From positions 98,193,435-98,257,434 of the forward strand of contig NC_058338.1 of NCBI RefSeq assembly GCF_905475395.1: a DNA stretch of 64,000 bases. The letters are read 5' to 3'. Source of the stretch: Chrysoperla carnea. Lineage: Eukaryota; Arthropoda; Insecta; Neuroptera; Chrysopidae. Every line of letters starts with the position of its first letter. Within the stretch, counting starts at the first letter, position 1. Below the pieces are notes generated by a model that made no database searches, was not told the origin of the DNA, and saw nothing but the letters and a program-made list of their open reading frames with translations. A program made the position numbers and the translations under genes. Positions 1 through 12,014 of the stretch are shown here, in pieces.

Positions 1-2239
1 TGTCGTCTTTTGAAATAATTACGATTTTGTGACATCGTGTTCACTGATTGAATTCTATGATGAAACCTAGTATCGGAAAATAATACACATATTTGTAAAA
101 CGTGAATATCTCGACTAAAAAAATACTGTCAAATAATTTCCAATCATTTTTTACAAGTATCACCTTTCTTCATAGCGCTGTTCGCCGGGCCGTAATTGTA
201 GGGCGATTAACAGATCTGTATAAAGACGTTATTTTATAACACCATAACAGGTTAATTTTTGGCTAACAATTGATTTTCGAACAGTCATTCTCAAGACCAT
301 ACTGATGAGAAAATACTACTTTACATCGGTATTAAATATGGCATGATGATTATCATGATTAAGGATTAACTGACCAAAAATGATTGGTTATTAAAAAAAT
401 AGCCCGTGAATTTGCCTCGGCTGCAAGAGCTGTATCCGTAATTTTCTTTTCAATAATTGTGTAACTCGAACAACTAAGTCGCATGGAATTTTGTGTCCAT
501 AATAATTTAACTTTCAATTACTTTCCTCCTTCAAAATTCGCCTTTACACTTCCCTGATTTCACTGCAAATCGAATAGTTGGAACCTATAGCTTTGAACAT
601 CCTATATAATAGAAATGTATTTGTGGAAGTTCATCGTAAGTTGGTTTCTTTTTCACTTTCTCTTCAACTAGTGAGACACTTTTCGATCGACACTGTATGA
701 TCTACTTTGATATGTTTTAGAATCTGGATACATTACATGATAATATGTCTATTTGATTGAATGTTGATGGTCTTTCGAAAATTCCAACCTCCTTTGTTGC
801 ATAAATTTTCGATGAGCATATACTAATAATGAATATACGTTATTTTTCCTTGATTATAGGACAATTGTTATATGTAGCTGATACATATTATATATTACTT
901 CACATAGTTTAAATCAATTTTAAGGCAGAAAATTATTCATACAATTCGTCAGAAATAGATATATTCTTATTAAATATGGAAAGTCATTTTTTCGACGATG
1001 TATTTAGAAATTTAGATATTTAGAAATTTATTTCTGACCAAAATTTCAAATCATCATAATCAATACATATTGTTAATAAAAATTTGTCAATATGATCAAT
1101 AAATGACCATGATAGAATCTTAGAGACCCAAGTATCACACCACTCACGCAGGCCCATTTTGTCATCAATATTCCCGAAAAATCCAAACTTCTGATTTAAT
1201 GAAGAATTGACGAGGTCAAATTTAAACAGGGCCAGTCACCAATTGAGGGCTCCCACCAATTCGGATAAAATCGAAAAATTATTGGTATTTTACGATGACC
1301 CTATTCTGTGATATTGGAATTGAACGATGATCCTTTGTACAGCCGTAAATTCTCTAAAGTCTCAAAAATCATTCGTAGAATCTAAGAGAATTGCATTTGA
1401 AACATATGAAAATGCTGGCAAAGAATTGCCAATTATTCGATGAACAAGAGTATGAAAATGTGCGTATTCGATCAGTGAGTGTTCGATTGAGGCCTCTAGA
1501 ATATAGAACAGCGGATATTGTGCAACATTCACCGAGAGACATATTTTGAACTAAATCTTTTCTTCCTGTCATTCACCAACTTATCGTATGGTAAATGAAC
1601 GAATTTTTGTAATAGAGAAGTAGCACTTCGTATTTATTTATCGATGATGGTAACTAATTGCAGTGGGGAAACTTAATTTTCAAAACCAAAGATTATAAAG
1701 AATAGGTTGCGAACGATGATGACTCAAGAACGCTTGTCATATCTCATGCTTCTCAGTTTAGAAAGAGACATTCTCTGCGATATAAATTTTATTGATTTGT
1801 CAACACTTTTGCTAAGAAAACATTGCAAAAAGTTTTTATTTAAGTAATTAGAATTAGTAAACGATTGAAAATACAATAGAAGTGCAAATATAATATAAAA
1901 TTTTTCATACGATTTACGTAATCAAGTTATTATGGAGTGTAGAGGTAAAGGAGCGCAATCTTTTATGGCTGTTTGACTCAAAAAGTGTCTACAAAATACC
2001 ATTAAATAAAAGGCCAATAATGGCGCTTGTGTAGGGGAGTGTATGATCTGAACTGAACTGTATGTATATGTATGTAGCTTTGTATGCATGGTCCTCTGGA
2101 ACACCAATGCCATCTTAATTTAATACAACTTGTGGGTTACTTCTTTAACACAAATATTGTACTCGTTAACCTCTACGTCTATACTCCATACATATTATTT
2201 TACTTTAGTTTACTCCACTATATATGAACAAATTTTAGG
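1..2239. other. Intronic AT-rich DNA, no gene seen
   Basis: This lies downstream of Grd exon 3 on the minus strand and should belong to intron 3 of that gene. I looked on the minus strand for the next Cys-loop receptor exon (the one with the Cys-loop and FPMD-type motif) and did not find it. Only short, unsupported open frames occur. Confidence 0.5.
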
Positions 2240-3080
2240 GGCATCCATCAAATGTAGGCCCCAGGGCCTGCAAATTCAAACGCCGTTTTACTTGGCATTC
2301 ATCGACTTCGAAAAGGCGTTTTACTCCATCCACAGAAGTGCAATCTGGAAAATCATGAGAGAGTAAGGCATACCAGAGGAGCTAGTAAACACCATTAAAG
2401 AAACTTATGGTGATTGTGAATGCCAAGTGATACACCAAAGAAACTCACTGATCCATTTACCGAAGACATAGATTATACCGATACCTTATGTCTTCTCTCA
2501 CATAGCATCCACGAGATGAAATCCAAAATTAAAGATTTAGAAGAAGAAGGGAGGAAAATGGGACTGAAGATATACGGAGGAGAAACCAAAGAAATGAAAA
2601 TTAACAACAACAATACTCAAGACCTCGAAGTTAACAACGAGAAAATAGAAAAATTAACAGAATTCCAATGCTTGGGTAGTATAGTTTCGGAAAAGGCGGC
2701 ACTGACGCAGATATGGTAAAAAGAATTAATAAAGAAAAAGCAGCATGTGCTCAGTTACGACCAGTATGGAGATCAACTAATAGGGCACAATAAACTGACA
2801 ATATTCGAAAGCAATAATATGTTTTGTTATATGGATGTCAAACCTGGAAAGTGTCCAAATTAATATCAAGACAACTACAAACTTGTACAAACCGTTCAGA
2901 AAGATCCTTAATATTCACTGACCTCAAAGAATCTCTAATGAAGATCTATGGAACATATGCCAACAAACACCAGCGAATATCACTATAAAACAACGTAAAT
3001 ATGGGTTGATTGGACACGTGTTAAGAAGGCAAAATAACATTGCCAGAGAAACAATGGAACCTCAAGAAAAATGCTCATGA
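2240..3080 (+). mobile_element. Decayed RTE-type LINE fragment (reverse transcriptase and 3' part)
   Basis: Translation gives reverse-transcriptase pieces: FIDFEKAF (motif A region) near 2300, a DIDYTDTLCLLSHS segment near 2475 where a YADD-type motif is expected, and later LYGCQTWKVSKLISRQLQT near 2830 and a degraded GHVLRRQNN-like C-terminus near 3020. These are typical of RTE/BovB-like endonuclease-reverse transcriptases. The endonuclease is missing (5' truncation), the reading frame shifts at least near 2365-2460 and 2719, and several stops interrupt it. The YADD aspartates are altered (DYTDT). It is a dead copy inside Grd intron 3, antisense to Grd. Confidence 0.85.
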
Positions 3081-3589
3081 TGGGTTTCGAACTGACGATA
3101 TTATATATGATAAGCGAGCGATAAAAAGTGTCGGTCGGACACTTGTTTTTGTCTAGCCACATTCGCTGAACTCGCGATAAGGAACATAATTCCAAAAATA
3201 TCATTCTTAGTAATAGATTTTACCTGAATCATTTGTTTAATATGTATTTAGCCTAAGTAAATAAGTATTACACTAACTTCGTTCTCATCCCTACTCCGTG
3301 AGGTTTGCTGGATGAGAGGTAACAACGGTAGACATCTCGCGGGGATGACTGATAGATTGATAGTTGATCGGTTATCGACTGGCGAAGGCGGAAGATCAAT
3401 TTGAATTGAGAATAAAATCATAATTGAAGGAAATTATTAAGAATAAAAATCGCGATAAAAAAATATGGGTTGATCGTAGAGGGTTGAAAATTCAGGGTTG
3501 TATATATTTTCTAATGCTGTATCATAAAAAATTTAAAAAAATTATCTAGAAATAAAATGAAAAATTTAATGGTGGACTACCCTTAACAT

Positions 3590-3712
3590 TTAAGGGGATG
3601 ATAGATTTTGTCCGATTCTCAGACCTACCCAATATGCACACAAAATTAAATGAGAATCGGTCAAGCCGTTTCGGAAGAGTTTAACCACAAACACCGTGAC
3701 ACGAGAATTTTA
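3590..3712. repeat. Dispersed insect-type repeat fragment
   Basis: A segment that includes GAATCGGTCAAGCCGTTTCG and a following tract about ACACCGTGACACGAGAATTTT resembles a short repeat I recall from many insect genomes. It ends exactly at the left end of the 3,713-4,599 foldback. No coding potential. The bases between 3,081 and 3,589 show nothing I recognise. Confidence 0.45.
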
Positions 3713-4599
3713 TACAGGGTGTTCTGTTATTGACTGCAGATCGTCGGCCTACAGAATAAGCTCATAAAGACGAAAGAAAAAGTCATTTACCAATTTTGGA
3801 ATTGAGCCCTAGTTTGGGCGCTACAGGTATGGCAAAAATTGATAAATTTGTTCATTCACTGACTATGATTCGATAACCAGCAGCCAATGATAATCAGTAG
3901 ATATTAGTATATTTCATTCGAGAATATTAAACTAAAGAAGGGATATGAACTGATTTAAATTGGATTATATCATTTTGAAAAAACATTTTAAAAAAGTATT
4001 TGGTTGGTTTGGTCAAATCCTACTTTTTTTATTTCTATTATATTTTTCCAAGAAAACATTCTTAGTGAAAAAACAAATTAAGTCATAAAAGGCGTTGTTT
4101 TAATTTAACGTATACAAACAAAAAAAACACCTATGCTGACGTAATTTGTTTTTTTACCAATTGCATTTTAAGTTTTAATAATTTTGTTTGTTTACGATAA
4201 ATTAAAATAACGCCTTTTATGACGTAATTTGTTTTTTTTTACTAAGAATCTAATGTTTTCTTGGAAAAATATAATAAAAAAAAAAAAAAGTAGGATTTGA
4301 CCAAACCAATCAAATACTTTTTTTAAATGTTTTTTCAAAATGATATAATCCAATTGAAATCAGTTCATATCCCTTCTTTAGTTTAATATTCTTGAATGAA
4401 ATATACTAATATCTACTGACTATCATTGGCTGCTGGTTATCGAATCATAGTCAGTGAATGAACAAATTTATCAATTTTGCCATACCTGTAGCGTCCAAAC
4501 TAGGGCTCAAATCCAAAATTGGTAAATGACTTTTTTCTTCGTCTTTATGAGCTTATTCTGTAGGCCGACGATCTGCAGTCAATAACAGAACACCCTGTA
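3713..4599. repeat. Near-perfect 887 bp foldback (palindromic) element
   Basis: The left end starts TACAGGGTGTTCTGTTATTG and the right end is its reverse complement. The arms match with few differences over about 400 bases each and meet near 4,155 with almost no loop. The sequence is AT-rich with no coding capacity. The flanks read ...TTTA and TATAAA..., so a TA or TATA duplication is possible but cannot be fixed. It sits in Grd intron 3, 29 bases downstream of the exon 3 donor, and would be transcribed as a long hairpin in Grd pre-mRNA. Confidence 0.9.
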
Positions 4600-4628
4600 T
4601 ATAAAATATTATTGATATGTGTACGTAC

Positions 4629-4855
4629 CTGGATGAATATAAAACTCGTCCATTCTGATGTAATCGTACAAATTTATTAGGTGTTGTAATTGTATGTAGA
4701 TAACTTTGTTTACCATTATAAAAATATGTATCCGGTTTCCATATACGTTTCAACATTGATATGCTCAATGCCAACGTTTCATTTTGTCCATTACCTTGAA
4801 ATGCTAATCGTCGATCAACCCATGATTGTCGAAAATAACAATCCATTGAATATGT
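4629..4855 (-). CDS. Grd: Grd exon 3: ligand-binding domain of an insect GABA-gated-type channel subunit
   Basis: On the minus strand the exon follows a T-rich tract and AG acceptor and ends at an AG|GTACGT donor. It encodes TYSMDCYFRQSWVDRRLAF, later LALSISMLKRI, and WKPDTYFYNGKQSYLHTIT, ending VLYSSR. These are hallmark extracellular-domain motifs of the Cys-loop family: the YFRQ-W strand (loop D) and WKPDTYF-N (loop A). The match to the insect Grd subunit (GABA and glycine-like receptor of Drosophila) is strong from memory, closer than to Rdl or Lcch3. The protein is a subunit of a pentameric anion channel in neuronal membrane. The exon starts in phase 0 and ends after two bases of an Arg codon. 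The Cys-loop exon and membrane segments are not in the window. No disruption is seen. Confidence 0.93.
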
Positions 4856-5164
4856 CTAAAAAAAAAACAACAAATAACATAATTAATTGTTTAAATGCAT
4901 TGTGTTTAATAAAGTATATTAAGTAGGGCTATAGATGAGACTGATCCATACGAGACGTCATTGACATTTACTTGTTAAAAAAATGTTCGAGACAAATTGA
5001 GGTTTAAAGTATTTAAGATGAGAATGTAGCTCAATAAGGCTCGGCGAGTGCTTCGTTTACATATTAAATTACTATTGTTTAGTTTTTCTTTCGCGACTGT
5101 ACGAGACAAAATCTCTTTTTTTTAGTAAGATAAAATTTTTCATATCAAAATGTCAAAAGTTAAT

Positions 5165-5385
5165 TCAGTGAGGTACAGAAAAAACTTTTCCAAAACTCTG
5201 CGCATTGAACTCTACACCGCGATGTAAATTGATCGAGGCTAGGTCGTTTAGCCAATCTTCAGGCAATGTCTTCCCAAGGTTTTTTTGACGACACAATGTT
5301 GAAGAGGAATATTCATTCATTGCTGTTGTCACAGATAAAGCTGCCAGAACACGAAGCATTTGGTAGACATTTGGAAACGCATCTC
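5165..5385 (-). pseudogene. hAT transposase C-terminal dimerisation fragment
   Basis: Minus-strand translation gives FPNVYQMLRVLAALSVTTAM followed by NEYSSSTLCRQKNL and LNDLASINLHRGVEF. This is the C-terminal hAT dimerisation region (family pattern: a vTTA-ErsFSTLrriK core and an LN-LA-LNIHRd tail). It ends with a stop at 5,165. Upstream the frame breaks within about 20 residues, so only the end of the transposase is left. It could have belonged to an autonomous partner of the hAT-type MITEs elsewhere in the window, but no terminal repeats link them. Confidence in the family is good; it is not a functional gene. Confidence 0.8.
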
Positions 5386-6435
5386 GAGTGAACTAACGTC
5401 CTGCTCGACAGTGCGTTTTCGTCAAAGTTTAATTTCGCCGACCCAGGTGTCAAGGAAATCATCGTGCAAAACTGAAGACTATAGTAGAAGTTGGGCGGAA
5501 GAATCTTTAATCAATTTTCATTTTGTTGGATTAGAGACAAGCAAATTACCTCATATTTTGCGATGATTTAAAAATTCATTTAACAGCATCCTTATACACA
5601 CATTTTCGTTTTCATTAATTCCAAAGCGTTTTTTACTCAATAATCCTAAAATGCAAGGTCAACAGTTTCAAGATAAGAAGTCAACAGCAGCTGGCCAACA
5701 GTAACTAGTCAGTGGAAATGCGTTTCATAAATGGCTGCATTTACAAGACTATATTATACTTGTAGCGATCGACTGTGGAATACATGCGCGCGTACCGCAC
5801 GCGTCTCACGGTAATATTTGTATGTTATATTATGGTCATTTTTGTGAACATCCGATAGTATCCGATTTCATTACTTATTTCAAAACCAGCACCAGCCACA
5901 ATTTTAAAAAAAAATAAAATTTATCATATGTAACTCTATTGAATTTTTTTTATCTATTTCATTTTTTTTTTTTATCTTGAACGTTTTTAATTTAATTTTT
6001 TTATAACTATGTATTGTTTTAATTAAGAATTTTTGTTCTTGAGATATTGATAGTCACGAAAAAATTAATTTCAAGACTGCTGGATTTTGGATATTTTTTT
6101 TCTTATTGAAATTAATAAGAATGCGGTTGCGTTTACCATGTTTACTAGCGGATTAATAGTGGAATTTTAAAATCATTATAGACAATTTTTTTTTAAATCA
6201 GTAAATACGAATTTTATTCAAACGCTTATACATATATGGAAAACAGTGAGGTAAGATAAAAAATGTCAAGAGTTAAAAAGGGTTTAAAATAGTCCAAAAT
6301 ATAATATCAAGTGGTTTTCAAATACAATGTTTGAACAGAATCGCAAACTAATTTTTTTTTCGCCAATAACACATTTTCGGCAAAAAAACGTATTTAATTT
6401 TTTTAAACGCTTATATATCGAAATAGATGAGTTTT
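5386..6435. other. Intron 2 DNA, nothing recognised
   Basis: AT-rich intron 2 sequence of Grd. Open frames are short and not supported by codon content or homology I can recall. Confidence 0.4.
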
Positions 6436-6447
6436 AGTGAAAATTGT

Positions 6448-6600
6448 GGGAGGATTGCACTCAGCCTCTGAAAATAATTGAGGAGCTGATAAATGATATT
6501 ATCAGCAGAAAAGGTGGTAAAAACACATATATGGTATGACTATGGGCTTTATAGCCTAAGCGTATCCTTCGTGGACAGCCAATATAACATAACCTAACCT
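6448..6600 (+). mobile_element. 5'-truncated SINE with 12-bp target-site duplication
   Basis: The segment matches the 3' half of the SINE at 44,192-44,474 (shared CACTCAGCCTCTGAAA, CACATATATGGTAT, CCTTCGTGG and CCAATATAAC blocks). It lacks the tRNA-like head and ends in a short AACCT-repeat tail. It is flanked by a perfect direct repeat AGTGAAAATTGT at 6,436-6,447 and 6,601-6,612. The truncation plus long duplication is the mark of LINE-driven retrotransposition. It lies in Grd intron 2. Confidence 0.85.
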
Positions 6601-6612
6601 AGTGAAAATTGT

Positions 6613-8247
6613 AAAAAAATACTTCGAATCGTCCAAAATATAATTTCTAATTGTTTTCAAATTAAATTTTTGACCGGAATCACAAAAATAATCTTTATTT
6701 TCGTCTAAAACGAGCTGTCGGCAAAAATTGACATTTTTGTTTTTCAAATGCTTATATCTTGAAAACGAAGACGTTAGGTAAAAAATTTAGTTTCCATAGT
6801 TTTTTAAAGGTTAAATAAAGAGAATGTAGTGTCCGGAAGTAGGGTACTTTTGTACCACTCCTTGTTTATAAATCGAAAAATCACAAGTACGCATGTATAT
6901 AACTTTGTTGAGTACACTCAGACAAATATTTTCCATCGGCATAAAAATAAACTGACGAGAAGTCAATTCCTTGGTTAGACTGTCTTTTCGATTTTATTTC
7001 CTCGATTATTTATTAAACAACAAAACGAATTTTAAAAAGATTAATTTGGAAAACTAATATTCATTTGCTAAAAAACACGCCAAATATTTTCCTATCAAGA
7101 AAATTATAACAAGCGGAACTCGTTTTTCCATAAAATATATTTGAAGTGATGAAATGAATAGTGATATTTCATCCACAAGTGATTTTCTCTAAATCTTTAG
7201 ACATCAATATTTTAAAAAACTGGTATATATCGAACAATTTTACTCTTAATTTTCGGCTAGTTTTCTCAAGTTTTAACAGAATCCACTCTCAAAATTTGAA
7301 ATGTAAGTCTCAAATATTTGAATACACTCATTTTTTTGGGAAGATCATTAATTTTAATTTGCCAGCCAGAAATTAGGTTGCTTTAGTGAACATCCAGCGT
7401 ATTAGCCCAATTACTCTAAAGTGTAAACGTAATTCATCCCGACCCAAGTTTTGAATAAACAAAGAAATGTTCGAAATTCAATCATTTTCAAATAAATTCT
7501 CCTTTGAAACTTTGATAGCTTTCGTTCCATATATCCTTTCGAATAGTCCGTTATTTATCTGAATAGGTATTTCGGTTTATTTAGATTAATGAGATTCACA
7601 TATATGTGGATTTTCGAATAGTGATCTTGTATATAATTCATAAATATTTCATACGCAGTGATTGGTTAAGCTAAACAAATAATATTCTAAAAACAAATTT
7701 TAAAAGTAATTTGTTTTATTTTAATGACAAATTCACTCATCCATAACATGAAATATGTAGGGATGTATGCATTTTGTTTAAAATATATAAATATATATAT
7801 GTGTGTAGGCATAACTTGTATAACACGGTGAGGTCAGTATTGGGTCTTCCAGTTAAGAGATCCTCTAGCCAGAGTTTTTATTAGTTACTCTCATCTCCGT
7901 TAAAGAACCTGTTGTTAACAACAATATCTACACATCAGTGGTATAAAATCATTTAACAAAATTTTCAACATTGGCTATTTTTTGGTTCCGAGGAATCAAA
8001 ATTATTATTTTTTTTTTATTTTTTAAATATTTGCTAAAAATTTCAAAATAAAAAAAGACGTTTTGAACTATCAAAAATTAGAAAAAAATAAATGAATTAA
8101 TTTTTATTATTGAAATTAAATTAATTTTAAATAAATTTATTATTAAAAATAAATTAATTTTAATTAATTTCAATTTTAGTTATTTTGTTTCCGTGGAGAT
8201 AAAAATATATTTTGATAAAAAAAACTGCACATTTTGTGATAAAAAAA
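6613..8247. other. Intron 2 DNA with one dispersed repeat
   Basis: Bases about 6,875-6,990 share blocks (ACAAGTACGCATG, ACTTTGTT, TGACGAG) with 45,615-45,750, so a decayed repeat is present. A short ORF at 7,161-7,376 has no recognisable motif. The rest is AT-rich with nothing I can name. Confidence 0.45.
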
Positions 8248-8475
8248 AATGAATAATCCAATTAATCTACGGAAGCTCAATGTTAAATTTGACAAAATTG
8301 CTATCAGAAAACAAAAAATACGTTGTTATAGAAGAAAACAAGACAAGAAACGTAGAGTTTTTTTTACGGCTAATCAATCGGTAAACTAACCAAAAGAGTT
8401 CTCAAAATTACCGGTTCTCTTACGATTAAAAAAAAAGTTGACGTACAATGCAAGAAAATTAAATTGGGAAATTCT
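8248..8475 (+). repeat. Dispersed repeat, inverted partner at 13,718-13,918
   Basis: Blocks such as ATCCAATTAATCTACG, TTGCTATCAGAAAACAAA and GTAAACTAACC recur in reverse complement at 13,718-13,918. The two copies face each other across 5 kb of Grd intron 2. No coding capacity; element class unknown. Confidence 0.7.
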
Positions 8476-8523
8476 TAGATCTCAAAAAAACCAATCTCAA
8501 AAATGTATAAAGTAAAGTTAGTA

Positions 8524-9503
8524 ATCCCACCAAAAACATAAATGTGTAAAAAGGCGTAGATGAATTCCAATAAACTAAATTACGTCAGCCCAAAAAAGTT
8601 GTGAAATCCCGTAGAGAAAAAAATTCTTCGAAAAAAAATTATAAAAATGGCATAAATTTATTGCGTAACTTTTCCGTAAAGAAACATTAAAGTATTACAT
8701 TAGCAACTTTTCGGTGACTTCATACCTACACGCACCTGTATAGGAGAACAAAAGATAATCGTTAACCCCCTACTATCTCCCTCCTCCCCTCTAATGTTAT
8801 GACGTAATAATTTTTTCACAACTTTTATGAATCATCAAAATTTAAATTTAAACAATCAAAGTATTCTTTAGATTAAAGTCAAGCACCTACTTAACAAAGG
8901 CCTAATTTTTTTTACTAAAGTAAGAAAATTATTGGTTTAAATTTCTTGTCAAGTTTCTCCTTAGTACGTATTTATTTAATATTTTACTTCGCAAGTTTTC
9001 GGAATATAAAAACGAATCTAAAAATAAAAAACTTGCGAAGTAAAATATTAAATAAATACGTACTAAGGAGAAACTTGACAAGAAATTTAAACCAATAATT
9101 TTCTTACTTTAGTAAAAAAAATTAGGCCTTTGTTAAGTAGGTGCTTGACTTTAATCTAAAGAATACTTTGATTGTTTAAATTTAAATTTTGATGATTCAT
9201 AAAAGTTGTGAAAAAATTATTACGTCATAACATTAGAGGGGAGGAGGGAGATAGTAGGGGGTTAACGATTATCTTTTGTTCTCCTATACAGGTGCGTGTA
9301 GGTATGAAGTCACCGAAAAGTTGCTAATGTAATACTTTAATGTTTCTTTACGGAAAAGTTACGCAATAAATTTATGCCATTTTTATAATTTTTTTTCGAA
9401 GAATTTTTTTCTCTACGGGATTTCACAACTTTTTTGGGCTGACGTAATTTAGTTTATTGGAATTCATCTACGCCTTTTTACACATTTATGTTTTTGGTGG
9501 GAT
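8524..9503. repeat. Near-perfect 980 bp foldback element
   Basis: The left end reads ATCCCACCAAAAACATAAAT and the right end is its exact reverse complement. The arms are about 475 bases each and, where I compared them base by base near the centre and ends, identical. A spacer of about 30 bases lies near 9,000-9,030. The low divergence implies a recent insertion or ongoing arm homogenisation. Flanks give no clear target duplication. It lies in Grd intron 2, so Grd transcripts would carry it as dsRNA. Confidence 0.9.
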
Positions 9504-9689
9504 ATCACTTCTTTTTGCCAGGCAATAGTATTTAAGTTGAAAGTGTTTGTAACAATTTTAACTCACCATTATGCATACATTGAATAACTGTTGAATACTG
9601 AGCCTCGTACGTCAAGAAATATGCCGAACAAGATGTCATCAAAATTGTGTTATTTATAAATATTATAAGGAAAATTTCATTTTCATATA

Positions 9690-10034
9690 ACTGATATTGA
9701 TTATTATATAATACATTCTATATAATTTACGCCTAATTTGCGTCCTCATGGGTAAACAGTCATGTTTTCGAAAAAATGTTTTATGCAAAAGTTGGTTATT
9801 TCTTTATAAGGAATATTTTTTACATTAAAATTTTTGTTATGTCTCTAACGGTTTACAAGATGGGTTCCACAGACCCAGGAATCAATTGACGTATAATGAT
9901 CATTTACGAACTTGACCTCACTTTTTACGTCCTGAGTACGCTATAAAAATTTCATCTTAATATCTCTTTTCGTTTTTGAGTTATCGTGTTGGCAGACAGA
10001 TGTGCAGACGGGCAGACAGATATTATGTAACTGC
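9690..10034 (+). repeat. Truncated copy of the hairpin repeat family
   Basis: Carries the family core: GGTAAACAGTCATGTTT, TCTAACGGTTTACAAGATGG, TTTACGTCCTGAGTACGCT and TTCGTTTTTGAGTTATCGTG followed by GACAGA-rich sequence. Both ends differ from the full copies (23,202-23,858; 39,362-39,899), and the minisatellite begins where the family sequence stops. The central palindrome is degraded here. Non-coding. Confidence 0.8.
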
Positions 10035-11425
10035 AAATATTTAGGCCTTATTTATGGGTAATACGCACAGCTTGATTTCATATAATAGTTCTGCACATGG
10101 ATTGATCCTGAATATTACAACGGCTCATACAGGGGCCTTATATTTTGTAAGTGCGCATATTTGGGTCTTATATATTGGTATTGCGCACACTTTGATCCCA
10201 TATAATTGTTCTGCGCATGGGATAATCTGGAATATAACAACTGCGCACACATTGACCTTAAATTTTGTAAGTGTGCATATTTGGGTCTTATATATTGGAA
10301 GTACGTACAGATTAATCACAAATTATAGTTCGGCCCATGCATTTATCCTAAATCTTACAACTACGCATACGCTGAATTTATATTTTGTTACTGCGCGTAT
10401 GTAGGCCTAATATATTGCTAGTGCACGCATGTGGATTACATGAAATATTACTGCGCATGGGTTGATTCTAAATATTACAACTGCGCAAACAGGGACCATA
10501 TATTTAGTAAATGGGCATATTTGGTCCTAAAATATTGAAAATGCGCATAAATTAATCTCAAATTATAGTTCTGCGCATGCATTTTACCTGAATCTTAGAA
10601 CTGCGCATTAGCTTAGTTAATATTTTGCTACTGCGCATATGTAGGCCTTATATATTGCTAGTGCGCACATGTGGATTAGATGTAATAGTACTGCGCATGG
10701 GTTGATCCTGAATATTACAACTGCGTATATAGGGACTTTATATTTTGTTAGTGCGCATATTTGGGTATTATATCCGGGAATTACGCACAGATTAATCAAT
10801 AATTATAGTTGTGCGCATGCATTTATCCTGAATCTTGCAACTGCGCATACGCTGAATTTATATTTTGTTACTGCGCACATGCAGGCCTTAAATATGGCTA
10901 GTACACGCATGTGGATTACATGAAATAGTACTGCGCATGGGTTGAATCTAAATATTACAACTGCGCAAACGGGAACCCTATATTTTGTAAATGGGCATAT
11001 TTGGTCCTTAAATATTGAAAATGCGCATAAATTAATCACAAATGATAGTTCTGCGCATGCATTTTACCTGAATCTTAGAACTGGCATTAGCTTAGTTAAT
11101 ATTTTGCTACTGCGCATATGTAGGCCTTATATATTGCTAGTGCGCACATGTGGATTAGATGTAATAGTACTGCGCATGGGTTGATCCTGAATATTACAAC
11201 TGCGCATACAGGGACTTTATATTTTGTTAGTGCGCATATTTGGGTATTATATCCGGGAAGTGCCCACAGATTAAACAATAATTATAGTTGTGCGAATGCA
11301 TTTATCCTGAATCTTGCAACTGCGCATACGCTAAATTTATATTTTGTTACTGCGCACATGTAGGCCTTAAAAATTGCTAGTGCGCACACGAGGATTACAT
11401 GTAATAGTACTGCGCATGGGTTGAC
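10035..11425. repeat. 30-bp minisatellite with 240/480-bp higher-order structure
   Basis: A unit of about 30 bases containing TGCGCA recurs through 1.4 kb. The marker CTGCGCATGGGTTGAT recurs at about 10,451, 10,691, 10,931, 11,170 and 11,411, so eight units form a 240-base repeat. Alternate 240-base blocks are more alike: CTTAGTTAATATTTTGCTAC is at about 10,612 and 11,091, giving a 480-base period. The array is richer in CpG than its surroundings. Because 30 is divisible by three, long open frames run through both strands with a 10-residue repeat; these are by-products, not genes. Confidence 0.92.
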
Positions 11426-12014
11426 GCTCAATTCAAGCAAGTCTCTGTCGAATGTCCAAAATTGCATCTTTCTATAATTTAGAAGTCCCTTAGAATCAGT
11501 ATAGCTGAATCATTTATAGATAAATCAATTATAGTGGAAGTGATGGAAAAATAATAACGCCACTAACCTTACCATGTTTTGTTATCAAATCTAAACGTGT
11601 ATACAAAATTTCAACTCAATCGGTTGATGATATCTGCTTTAAAATTGAGTAATAAGATTCCCCCCCCCCCCATTTAACAAAATATGGCGGAAGCAACGAG
11701 AAAATTCGATCAAGTCAACCATAAAAATTCAAAGTCAGCGTGCTTACAAAATTTCAACGTAATCGATTGAGGGTGTCGGCTTCAAAATTGGGTTGCAAGA
11801 TTATTTATTGTTGAACATAACAATACCATTGTTTTTAAGAAAATAAAATTCGTTGTCATTGCAACAATTAGTAGTAAACACTACAAGACAAATAAGCAAA
11901 ATGGTTTAAAACTTCTTGTGAAATTATATTTATACTTTTTTTAAATTTAAGGACAAAAATAGTTGGATTTTGCATTAACGAAAAAAACAGGAGTGGTTAT
12001 TTACTTTCTCGAGG
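11426..12014. other. Intron 2 DNA, nothing recognised
   Basis: AT-rich sequence with a run of ten C at about 11,661 and two related blocks (TCAACTCAATCGGTTGA near 11,612 and TCAACGTAATCGATTGA near 11,753) that suggest an old partial duplication. No gene seen. Confidence 0.4.

Noticed and set aside
1..4599. Grd exon 4 (Cys-loop exon)
   Set aside because: I looked on the minus strand for the Cys-x13-Cys motif and FPMD-type sequence and found none; it must lie beyond the left edge.
10054..11467. Several open frames on both strands with a 10-residue SAH-type repeat
   Set aside because: They follow from the 30-base minisatellite (30 is a multiple of three) and exist on both strands; no start context, splice signals or protein logic supports them.
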